In this document: positions 6,901 to 13,559 of the stretch, piece after piece
How positions within the stretch are numbered: the first letter of the stretch is position 1
Layout: every line of letters begins with the position of its first letter
Program-made: the position numbers and the translations under genes
Source: Fimenecus sp045631075
GTDB taxonomy: Bacteria; Bacillota; Clostridia; Oscillospirales; Acutalibacteraceae
DNA: 29,569 nucleotides
Reading direction: 5' to 3'
Assembly (NCBI GenBank): GCA_045631075.1
Contig: JAZQUC010000049.1
Coordinates: 1-29,569, forward strand
Notes under the pieces: generated by a model
What the model was told of the DNA's origin: nothing
Databases searched by the model: none
What the model saw: the letters and a program-made list of their open reading frames with translations, nothing else

Positions 6901-8313
6901 ATGGCAAAAAACAAAAAGAATGCTATTCCTGAAACAGGCATTTACGACGCTAAACAATTAGGCGTTCCAAAGATGGTTGTATTAGGATTCCAGCATATGT
7001 TCGCAATGTTCGGTGCAACTGTTCTTGTTCCACTTCTTACAGGTCTTGATGTTGCAACAACACTTCTTATGGCGGGTCTTGGAACTTTACTTTTCCATGT
7101 AATTACAAAATTTAAGGTTCCTGCTTTCCTTGGTTCTTCATTCGCATTCCTTGGTGGTTATGCTGCTGTTGCACCAAAACTTGGTGAAGACGGCACAATT
7201 CCTAATAAAGAGCTTCTTCCTTATGCTTGTCTTGGCGTTGCTTGTGCAGGTCTTGTTTACCTTGTACTTGCAGGTATCATCAAGCTTGTTGGCATTAAGA
7301 AAGTTATGAAGTTCTTCCCACCAGTTGTTACAGGCCCTATCATTATTGCTATTGGTCTTGGACTTTCAGGTTCAGCTGTAAGTAACTGTGCTACTAACTG
7401 GCCACTTGCTCTTATTGCTCTTGCAATTGTTGTTGTATTCAACATTTGGGGTAAAGGTATGGCAAAGATTATTCCTATCCTTTTAGGTGTTGTTGGCGCT
7501 TATATCGTTGCTATTCTTGTTGGTAACGTTGGTGGTGTTGAAGGTTGGGCTATCGACTTCACAGCAGTTAAGGAAGCTGCTTGGATTGGTCTTCCAATTC
7601 ATAAGGAAGCTACTATCCTTGGTGTTGACTGGTCACAGAAGAGCCTTATCATCAGCTCAATTATCGGTATTATGCCAATTGCTCTTGCTACAATGATGGA
7701 ACACATCGGTGACGTTTCTGCTATTGGTGCTACTGTTGGCAAGAATTATATTAAAGACCCTGGTCTTCACAGAACACTTACAGGTGACGGTCTTGCAACA
7801 ACAATTGCATCACTTCTTGGTGCTCCTGCTAACACAACATATGGTGAAAATACAGGTGTTCTTGCACTTTCAAAGGTTTATGACCCTAAGGTTATCAGAC
7901 TTGCTGCTGTTTTCGCAGTTGTACTTTCATTCTCACCTAAGTTTGCTGCAGTAATCAACTCACTTCCTACTGCAATTATCGGTGGTATTTCATTCGTTCT
8001 TTACGGTATGATTTCTGCTATCGGTGTTCGTAATGTTGTTGAATCAAAAGTTGACTTTACAAAGAGCAGAAACCTTATTGTTGCTGCTATTATTCTTGTT
8101 AGTGCACTTGGCCTTTCAGGTGGCGTTACATTCGCAATTGGTAGTGTTACTATTAACCTTTCCGCACTTGCAGTTGCTTCTATTGCAGGTATTGTTCTTA
8201 ATGCAATTCTCCCTGGTAAAGATTATGAATTCACAGAGGAAGAACCAAAAGACACAGGCGTAAATTTTGCAGCAGGACAGAATTCAAAACGCCTTGAAAA
8301 AGAAGATAAATAA
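6901..8313 (+). CDS. uraA: Uracil permease, NCS2 family (UraA/PyrP)
   Basis: A 470-residue cytoplasmic-membrane nucleobase:cation symporter that imports uracil for salvage. About 14 membrane segments are visible. Diagnostic motifs are FGATVLVPLLTGLDV, VPAFLGSSFAFLGGYAAV, and the two transport-site glutamates in TMMEHIGDVSAIG (E267) and NTTYGENTGVLALSKVYDP (E316), which correspond to E241 and E290 of E. coli UraA. The QNSKRLEKEDK end is a normal cytoplasmic tail. The gene stands alone between its own promoter (6837) and terminator (8331). A xanthine or uric-acid specificity is less likely because the glutamate-containing motifs are of the uracil type. Confidence 0.92.
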   Translation: MAKNKKNAIPETGIYDAKQLGVPKMVVLGFQHMFAMFGATVLVPLLTGLDVATTLLMAGLGTLLFHVITKFKVPAFLGSSFAFLGGYAAVAPKLGEDGTIPNKELLPYACLGVACAGLVYLVLAGIIKLVGIKKVMKFFPPVVTGPIIIAIGLGLSGSAVSNCATNWPLALIALAIVVVFNIWGKGMAKIIPILLGVVGAYIVAILVGNVGGVEGWAIDFTAVKEAAWIGLPIHKEATILGVDWSQKSLIISSIIGIMPIALATMMEHIGDVSAIGATVGKNYIKDPGLHRTLTGDGLATTIASLLGAPANTTYGENTGVLALSKVYDPKVIRLAAVFAVVLSFSPKFAAVINSLPTAIIGGISFVLYGMISAIGVRNVVESKVDFTKSRNLIVAAIILVSALGLSGGVTFAIGSVTINLSALAVASIAGIVLNAILPGKDYEFTEEEPKDTGVNFAAGQNSKRLEKEDK

Positions 8314-8330
8314 TTTTTAAACGCATAATT

Positions 8331-8365
8331 TATCCCCACAGAATAACCTGTGGGGATATTTTTTT
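8331..8365 (+). terminator. Intrinsic terminator after uraA
   Basis: A perfect 10-bp stem, TATCCCCACA/TGTGGGGATA, with an 8-nt loop is followed by seven T. It is a strong terminator 17 nt after the stop codon. Confidence 0.93.
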
Positions 8366-8387
8366 GACAAATTGGAGTTTAGCGGGG

Positions 8388-8412
8388 AATGCAGAATGCA
8401 GAATTCAGAATG
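8388..8412. repeat. Tandem heptanucleotide repeat (AATGCAG)
   Basis: AATGCAG, AATGCAG, AATTCAG and a partial AATG run head to tail, about 3.6 copies. This opens a 320-base gene-free stretch (8366-8681) filled by several repeat-like elements. There are no spacers, so it is not a CRISPR. Confidence 0.7.
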
Positions 8413-8437
8413 TCGGGTCTGCGACGCATTTATAACG

Positions 8438-8456
8438 CCTCCCTCGTCAGAGGGAG
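8438..8456. repeat. Second copy of the 19-nt hairpin repeat
   Basis: It is identical over 19 nt to 993-1011. The hairpin CTCCCTC/GAGGGAG around GTCA is 7 bp. The flanking sequence differs from the first copy, consistent with a dispersed element that has decayed. Confidence 0.7.
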
Positions 8457-8515
8457 CCAAAAAAGGGATATCAAACTCACCGACAAATTATAATTTGAAT
8501 GATTATATTGAAAAT

Positions 8516-8598
8516 GGGTCGTCGAGGTGCGGGTCTCCGGTGGAGACCTCTGCGAAGCAGAAGCACCGACCGAACCGGCAGGTGAGACCCGTCGACCC
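8516..8598. repeat. Multi-branched folded extragenic element
   Basis: An outer stem GGGTCG/CGACCC (8516-8521 with 8593-8598) encloses a second stem GGTGC/GCACC (8526-8530 with 8563-8567). That stem holds two hairpins: GGTCTCC/GGAGACC with loop GGT (8532-8548) and TCTGC/GCAGA with loop GAA (8549-8561). The G+C content is clearly above the surroundings. The nested symmetric design suggests a palindromic mobile or REP-like element, or a structured RNA. Confidence 0.65.
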
Positions 8599-8636
8599 CT
8601 ACATAAAATTATCACGATAAATTAAAATTTGTATAG

Positions 8637-8665
8637 TTGTTATATTTGTCGATTTGTGATAGAAT
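8637..8665 (+). promoter_or_regulatory. Sigma-A promoter of the EamA transporter gene
   Basis: TTGTTA (8637-8642), a 17-nt spacer and TAGAAT (8660-8665). The predicted start site (about 8671-8673) nearly coincides with the first in-frame ATG at 8670, so the leader is extremely short. Confidence 0.65.
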
Positions 8666-8681
8666 AAATATGGTGACAATT

Positions 8682-9545
8682 ATGATTAAAAACGACAAAA
8701 CAAAAGGAATTATATATATTATCATTTCTGCCTTTTTCTTTGCCCTTATGGGGCTTTTTGTGAAGTTATCGGGAGATTTGCCAATAATTCAGAAAAGCTT
8801 TTTCAGGAATGCTGTAGCGATGATTTTCGCTTTTGTGTTGATTACAAAAAACAAGGAATGGGCATTACCAAAGGGCAAAAATGTGGGATTCTTACTTATT
8901 CGTGCCATTGCAGGTACAGGCGGTATTCTTTGCAATTTTTATGCTTTAAGCAATATGAATCTTGCTGATGCCTCTATGCTTAACAAACTATCCCCTTTCT
9001 TTGCAGTTATCTTCTCATTATTCATACTTAAAGAGAAAGCGAATTTCAAGCAAATTCTTGCAGTTGTAATGGCTTTTATAGGCGCTTTATTTGTTATGAA
9101 ACCATCTTTCTCATTTGAAGGTTTTCCTGCTTTTATGGGATTTATAGGTGGTTTGGGTGCAGGTCTTGCTTATGCTTGTGTAAGAAAACTTACTCATAAT
9201 GGGTTTAAAGGAAATCTGATTATTTTCTATTTCTCGGCATTTTCATGTGTTGTGACTCTTCCTTGGTTGATACTTGACTTTACACCAATGTCAGCAAAGC
9301 AATGGTTGTTTTTAATTCTTGCAGGACTTAGTGCAAGCGGTGGTCAGTTCTTTATTACAACTGCATATTCAAAAGCACCTGCCAAAGAAATATCAGTATA
9401 TGACTATTCACAGATAATTTTTACAACACTTTTAAGCTTTGTTGTATTCGGTGATTTGCCTGATACATTGAGTTTTATCGGATACGGTATTATTATTCTG
9501 GCAGCGGTATTCAACGCTTGGAATTCACTTAAGAAAAAGGCTTAA
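8682..9545 (+). CDS. EamA/DMT family transporter
   Basis: A 287-residue inner-membrane protein of the drug/metabolite transporter superfamily with two EamA repeats of about five helices each (about 8-135 and 145-285). Typical segments are IIYIIISAFFFALMGLFVKL at the N-terminus, NMNLADASMLNKLSPFFAVIFSLFILKEKA closing the first repeat, and TAYSKAPAKEISVYDYSQIIFTTLLSFVVFGDLPD in the second. Members export amino acids, nucleotides or other metabolites; the substrate here cannot be predicted. I chose ATG 8682 because a weak GGTGA (8672-8676) precedes it; ATG 8670, in frame and near the predicted transcript start, is possible as a leaderless start. The longer reading from TTG 8637 overlaps the promoter and is unlikely. 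Confidence 0.85.
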   Translation: MIKNDKTKGIIYIIISAFFFALMGLFVKLSGDLPIIQKSFFRNAVAMIFAFVLITKNKEWALPKGKNVGFLLIRAIAGTGGILCNFYALSNMNLADASMLNKLSPFFAVIFSLFILKEKANFKQILAVVMAFIGALFVMKPSFSFEGFPAFMGFIGGLGAGLAYACVRKLTHNGFKGNLIIFYFSAFSCVVTLPWLILDFTPMSAKQWLFLILAGLSASGGQFFITTAYSKAPAKEISVYDYSQIIFTTLLSFVVFGDLPDTLSFIGYGIIILAAVFNAWNSLKKKA

Positions 9546-9547
9546 CA

Positions 9548-9576
9548 TTGACTTTTACAAAGTATTAGAATATAAT
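9548..9576 (+). promoter_or_regulatory. Near-consensus promoter of the S26-like peptidase gene
   Basis: TTGACT (9548-9553), a 17-nt spacer and a perfect TATAAT (9571-9576), only 3 nt after the EamA stop codon. It is the best promoter in this half of the window. The start site should be near 9583. Confidence 0.82.
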
Positions 9577-9605
9577 ATATCCAGTTTTAAAACAGAGGTT
9601 ATTCG

Positions 9606-10127
9606 ATGGAAACAAAAAAGCAAAAAATAAATCTTATTGAGATTTATCCTATTATAAAAGAAAAAATTGATAATGGTGGCACTGTGCAATTGCCTATTAC
9701 AGGTAAGAGTATGCGTCCTTTACTTGTATGGGGACGAGATACCGTTGAAATCGTGAAATGTGATAATCCTAAAAAGGGTGATATAATCTTTTATCTTCGT
9801 GATAACGGTCAATTTGTACTTCACCGTATAATCGGTACTGATGAAAACGGATATATCCTTTGTGGTGATAATCAATGGATTAAGGAATATGGCATAAAAG
9901 ACCATAATATCATTGCTGTTGTAAGGTCAATCACACGAAAAGGCAAGATTTTTGAAGTTACAAATATTCCATATCGAATTTACAGTAGCGTTTGGATGGC
10001 TATGATGCCTGTCAGAAATCCTATCCTTCGTTTCACAAGAAAAGTAAAGCCTGTATTAAAGAAAATCATTATTAAGCTTGGTTTAGGTAAAATCTTTTTT
10101 AGGCTTGGATTATTCAATAAAATTTAA
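9606..10127 (+). CDS. Soluble S24/S26-like (signal peptidase-like) serine peptidase
   Basis: A 173-residue protein with a peptidase S24/S26 fold. The nucleophile is predicted as S35 in ITGKSMRPLL. FVLHRIIG places H73 where bacterial leader peptidases have Lys, giving the Ser-His dyad of SipW/ER-type signal peptidases. CGDNQ (86-90) matches the conserved GDN of box E. There is no N-terminal membrane anchor; instead the C-terminal 45 residues are rich in Lys/Arg and hydrophobics and could lie flat on the membrane. The ATG has GAGG 7 nt upstream. It stands alone between a strong promoter and a terminator, convergent with the polysaccharide operon. The substrate is unknown; a link to a secreted peptide or to the surface locus is only a guess from position. 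Confidence 0.75.
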   Translation: METKKQKINLIEIYPIIKEKIDNGGTVQLPITGKSMRPLLVWGRDTVEIVKCDNPKKGDIIFYLRDNGQFVLHRIIGTDENGYILCGDNQWIKEYGIKDHNIIAVVRSITRKGKIFEVTNIPYRIYSSVWMAMMPVRNPILRFTRKVKPVLKKIIIKLGLGKIFFRLGLFNKI

Positions 10128-10152
10128 AGGGACTCATCGGAGTCCCTTTTTC
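10126..10152 (+). terminator. Intrinsic terminator between convergent units
   Basis: A 9-bp stem, AAAGGGACT/AGTCCCTTT, with loop CATCGG is followed by TTTTT on the plus strand. On the minus strand it is followed by TTTAAATTTT, so it may also close the polysaccharide operon. Confidence 0.88.
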
Positions 10153-10157
10153 ATATC

Positions 10158-11342
10158 TTAATCTTCTGTTTTTCTCCAGACCATTTTGTTGACTACACCA
10201 GTATAAGACTGAATAAGCTTTACAACTTTATTTGAAACATTTTCGTCAACATAGTCAGGTACAGGAATACCTAAATCATTATTTTCATTCATCATAACCG
10301 CTGTATCAACTGCCTGAAGAAGTGATTTTTCACTGATTCCTGCAAGTACAAAGCAAGCCTTGTCAAGGGCTTCAGGGCGTTCAGTTGATGTACGGATACA
10401 AACTGCAGGGAATGGTTTACCAACGGATGTAAAGAATGAGCTTTCTTCAGGTAATGTGCCACTATCGGACACTACTGCATAAGCATTCATCTGTAAGCAG
10501 TTATAGTCGTGGAAACCAAGTGGCTCGTGCTGAATAACACGACTATCGAGTTTAAATCCGCTCTGTTCAAGTCGTTTTCTACTTCTTGGATGGCAGGAAT
10601 AAAGAATCGGCATATCGTATTTTTCTGCCATTTTATTAATAGCATTGAAAAGTGATAAGAAATTCTTTTCTGTGTCGATATTTTCTTCTCGGTGAGCAGA
10701 AAGAAGAATATATTTTCCTTTTTCTAAACCTAATTTTGAGTGAATATCAGATTTTTCGATATCCTGAAGGTTATTACGAAGTACTTCTGCCATTGGTGAG
10801 CCTGTCACATACACTCTTTCTTTTGGAAGACCACATTCGTGAAGATATTTTCTTGCGTGTTCAGAATATGCAAGGTTCACATCAGAAATAATGTCAACAA
10901 TTCTTCTGTTTGTTTCTTCAGGAAGACATTCATCCTTACAACGATTACCTGCTTCCATATGGAAAATAGGAATATGAAGTCTTTTTGCAGAAATTGCTGA
11001 AAGGCAAGAATTTGTATCACCTAATATAAGCATTGCATCTGGATTGATTTCCGCCATAAGCTTATATGAACAGTTAATAATGTTACCAACAGTTGCACCA
11101 AGGTCGTCACCTACTGCATCCATATAAACCTCAGGGTCAGAAAGCTTCAAATCCTTGAAGAATACACCATTAAGGTTATAGTCGTAATTTTGACCCGTAT
11201 GAGCAAGAATACAGTCAAAATACTCACGGCATTTATTTATAACAGCAGCAAGTCGGATGATTTCGGGTCTTGTACCAACTATAATCAAAAGCTTTAATTT
11301 TCCATTGTCTTTGAATTTGATATCTGAATAATCAAGTTTCAT
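10158..11342 (-). CDS. capG: UDP-N-acetyl-L-fucosamine-forming 2-epimerase, CapG/FnlC type
   Basis: A 394-residue non-hydrolysing UDP-GlcNAc 2-epimerase family enzyme. Motifs seen are VGTRPEIIRLAAVI (about 22-35), HTGQNYDYN, LGDTNS (107-112), HMEAGNRC (128-135), LPEETNRRIVD, SAHREENID and SDSGTLPEESSF, covering the UDP-sugar site of WecB/Cap5G proteins. Next to CapE and CapF the expected reaction is the last step, conversion of UDP-N-acetyl-L-pneumosamine to UDP-N-acetyl-L-fucosamine. It is the last gene of the minus-strand operon, 3 nt after capF, and is followed by the terminator at 10126-10152. Without the neighbours it could be read as a plain UDP-GlcNAc/ManNAc epimerase; the context makes CapG far more likely. 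Confidence 0.9.
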   Translation of the reverse strand: MKLDYSDIKFKDNGKLKLLIIVGTRPEIIRLAAVINKCREYFDCILAHTGQNYDYNLNGVFFKDLKLSDPEVYMDAVGDDLGATVGNIINCSYKLMAEINPDAMLILGDTNSCLSAISAKRLHIPIFHMEAGNRCKDECLPEETNRRIVDIISDVNLAYSEHARKYLHECGLPKERVYVTGSPMAEVLRNNLQDIEKSDIHSKLGLEKGKYILLSAHREENIDTEKNFLSLFNAINKMAEKYDMPILYSCHPRSRKRLEQSGFKLDSRVIQHEPLGFHDYNCLQMNAYAVVSDSGTLPEESSFFTSVGKPFPAVCIRTSTERPEALDKACFVLAGISEKSLLQAVDTAVMMNENNDLGIPVPDYVDENVSNKVVKLIQSYTGVVNKMVWRKTED

Positions 11343-11345
11343 ATA

Positions 11346-12491
11346 TTAAACCTCCATAAAGAAAGTGTCTGGCTTTTCAGGGTCAAAACACTCATTACAC
11401 CACATAAAGGTGACCATATCTGTATCACCTAAATTTTCTATATTATGAGTGTAACCTGTTGGAATATCAACTACTTCAAGCTTTTCACCTGAAACGAAAT
11501 ATTCAACCACTTCATCCTCATCAATTTTACGAAATCGGATTACACCTTTTCCTGAAACCACAAGGAATTTTTCATTTTTTGTATGGTGCCAATGCTGACC
11601 TTTTGTAATTCCTGGTTTTGAAATATTTACAGAAAACTGACCATTATTAACAGTTCTTAAAATCTCTGTAAATGAGCCTCTGTCATCAACATTCATTTTT
11701 AAGGGATATGAAAACTTATCCTTTGGAAGATACGAAAGATATGTACTGTAAAGTTTCTTTTCAAAACTATTTTCTGTCATATCGGGAAGTTGATTGTTTT
11801 CACGACTTTCCTTAAATGAATATATCAAGTCAACTATTTCACCAAGTGTGATTTTATGTTCAACAGGAACCTTGCAGAATTTTCCGTCTTTTGTTTCCTC
11901 GCCACACATAGCCCTGATAATCTCATCAACAACATCATCAATATACACAAGTGTCATTCCGTGATTTCTGTTATTTACCTGAATTGGCAAATCGTTTGCA
12001 ATATTATAGCAAAATGTTGCCACGGCACTGTTGTAATTTGGTTTGCACCATTTACCGAAAACATTAGGAAAACGATAAACAAGGACTTTTGTTCCTGTTT
12101 CTTCTGAATAGTTAAAGAAAAGGTCCTCCCCTGCTCTTTTGCTTTGGCCATAGGGATTATCAAGAATTGCCTGAATTGAAGATGACAATAAAACAGGACA
12201 AGTATTATTATACTTTTTCAGGGTTTTAAGAAGTTCTTCGGCAAAACCAAAATTACCTTCCATAAACTCATTAGTATTCTGTGGACGATTGACACCTGCA
12301 AGGTTTACAACAAAATCGCAATCCTTACAATATTCATCAAAAAGTGATTTGTCTGTATCAACATCAAATTCACAGATTTGAAGGTCCTGTGATAATTTGG
12401 TAGTTCTGTTTCTACCTTCTTTAATTGTATTCAAAGTTGCAACAAGGTTTTTACCAACAAAGCCTTTTGCACCTGTAACCAGAATTTTCAT
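11346..12491 (-). CDS. capF: CapF bifunctional UDP-sugar epimerase/reductase with cupin domain
   Basis: The second enzyme of UDP-L-FucNAc synthesis, 381 aa. The N-terminal short-chain dehydrogenase domain (1 to about 250) shows GAKGFVG (7-13) for the dinucleotide and the catalytic YGQSK (114-118). The C-terminal cupin (about 262-381) begins NVDDRGSFTEIL and has the metal-site cluster QHWHHTKNE (H300, H302, H303, E307). In S. aureus CapF the cupin epimerises at C3 and the SDR domain reduces C4 with NADPH, giving UDP-N-acetyl-L-pneumosamine. The length matches the family and both domains look intact. It lies between capE (13 nt) and capG (3 nt). A shorter SDR-only relative occurs at 20569-21315. 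Confidence 0.93.
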   Translation of the reverse strand: MKILVTGAKGFVGKNLVATLNTIKEGRNRTTKLSQDLQICEFDVDTDKSLFDEYCKDCDFVVNLAGVNRPQNTNEFMEGNFGFAEELLKTLKKYNNTCPVLLSSSIQAILDNPYGQSKRAGEDLFFNYSEETGTKVLVYRFPNVFGKWCKPNYNSAVATFCYNIANDLPIQVNNRNHGMTLVYIDDVVDEIIRAMCGEETKDGKFCKVPVEHKITLGEIVDLIYSFKESRENNQLPDMTENSFEKKLYSTYLSYLPKDKFSYPLKMNVDDRGSFTEILRTVNNGQFSVNISKPGITKGQHWHHTKNEKFLVVSGKGVIRFRKIDEDEVVEYFVSGEKLEVVDIPTGYTHNIENLGDTDMVTFMWCNECFDPEKPDTFFMEV

Positions 12492-12504
12492 ATCAAGTCC
12501 TCAA

Positions 12505-13548
12505 TTATTTATTCCAATTTGCAAGCTCGTTCTGAATATATGTAAGAGATAAAAGTTTTTCTTTAACCTGTTCAACACTCCACAAGTCAGTATTATTTGA
12601 ATTAAACTCAGTAAGTGTATTTCTATCCTTGTTGCCTTCGTTGAAATATTTATCGTAGTTAAGCCCACGCTTATCAGCAGGTACACGATAGAAATTACCC
12701 ATATCAATGGCACCTGAGCACTCTTCATTTGTAAGAAGTGTTTCATACATCTTTTCACCGTGACGGATACCAATTACTTTAATTTCAGTTTCAGGTGCAA
12801 AAAGTTCTTTTACAGCTTGTGCAAGAACTTCAATTGTACAAGCAGGTGCTTTCTGAACAAGAATATCACCGCTTTCACCGTTCTCAAATGCAAAAAGAAC
12901 AAGGTCAACTGCTTCTTCAAGACTCATTACAAAACGAGTCATTGAAGGTTCTGTAATTGTAATTGGTTTACCCTCACGAATCTGTTCAATCCAGAGTGGT
13001 ACTACTGAACCACGAGAACAAAGCACATTTCCGTAACGAGTACAACAGATTTTTGTCTTTTCAGGACTTACTGTTCGTGACTTTGCTACAACTACTTTTT
13101 CCATCATAGCCTTTGATGTACCCATAGCATTTACAGGGTATGCAGCCTTATCTGTTGAAAGACAAATTACACACTCAACACCTTTGTCAATAGCTGCTGT
13201 AAGTACATTATCTGTACCAAGAACATTAGTTTTTACTGCTTCAACAGGGAAAAATTCACAGGATGGTACCTGCTTCAATGCTGCTGCGTGGAAAATGTAG
13301 TTTACACCGTGCATAGCATTTTTAACAGACTGCAAATCCCTTACATCACCGATATAAAATTTAAGCTTATCAGCAACTTCAGGATATTTCTGCTGAAATT
13401 CGTGACGCATATCATCCTGCTTTTTCTCGTCACGTGAGAAAACACGGATTTCACCGATATCTGTTTCTAAAAATCTTTTGAGAACTGTATTACCAAATGA
13501 ACCTGTACCACCGGTAATAAGTAATGTTTTGTTTGTAAAAAGTGACAT
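12505..13548 (-). CDS. capE: CapE UDP-GlcNAc 4,6-dehydratase/5-epimerase
   Basis: The first committed enzyme of UDP-L-FucNAc synthesis, 347 aa, an extended short-chain dehydrogenase. GGTGSFG (13-19) binds NADP; VFSRDEKKQDDMRHEF and GDVRD follow. The catalytic strip CLSTDKAAYPVNAMGTSKA has D133, K134 and an M-xxx-K (142-146) where most SDRs have Y-xxx-K, a change I recall as characteristic of CapE. RFVMSLEEAVDLVLFAF and the C-terminal IGIRHGEKMYETLL are also typical. The PseB/FlaA1 dehydratases of pseudaminic acid synthesis are close relatives, but capF and capG lie immediately downstream and no other Pse genes are seen. The ATG at 13546-13548 lies 11 nt after the pyruvyltransferase fusion gene. 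Confidence 0.92.
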   Translation of the reverse strand: MSLFTNKTLLITGGTGSFGNTVLKRFLETDIGEIRVFSRDEKKQDDMRHEFQQKYPEVADKLKFYIGDVRDLQSVKNAMHGVNYIFHAAALKQVPSCEFFPVEAVKTNVLGTDNVLTAAIDKGVECVICLSTDKAAYPVNAMGTSKAMMEKVVVAKSRTVSPEKTKICCTRYGNVLCSRGSVVPLWIEQIREGKPITITEPSMTRFVMSLEEAVDLVLFAFENGESGDILVQKAPACTIEVLAQAVKELFAPETEIKVIGIRHGEKMYETLLTNEECSGAIDMGNFYRVPADKRGLNYDKYFNEGNKDRNTLTEFNSNNTDLWSVEQVKEKLLSLTYIQNELANWNK

Positions 13549-13559
13549 AGCGCACTCTC

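Noticed and set aside
7487..8263. Leu-rich ORFs in another frame of the uracil permease region
   Set aside because: They are out-of-frame readings of a membrane-protein gene, where hydrophobic codons give long Leu-rich shadows.
8388..8412. CRISPR array
   Set aside because: The repeats are 7 nt, directly adjacent and without spacers; no cas gene is present.
8372..8620. An 82-residue plus-strand ORF in the gap before the EamA gene
   Set aside because: It runs through the heptamer repeat, the hairpin copy and the multi-stem element, has no ribosome binding site, and its composition follows the repeats rather than a protein.
12505..13548. PseB-type dehydratase of pseudaminic acid synthesis
   Set aside because: CapE and PseB are related, but capF and capG follow directly and no pseC, pseH, pseI or pseF-like gene is visible.
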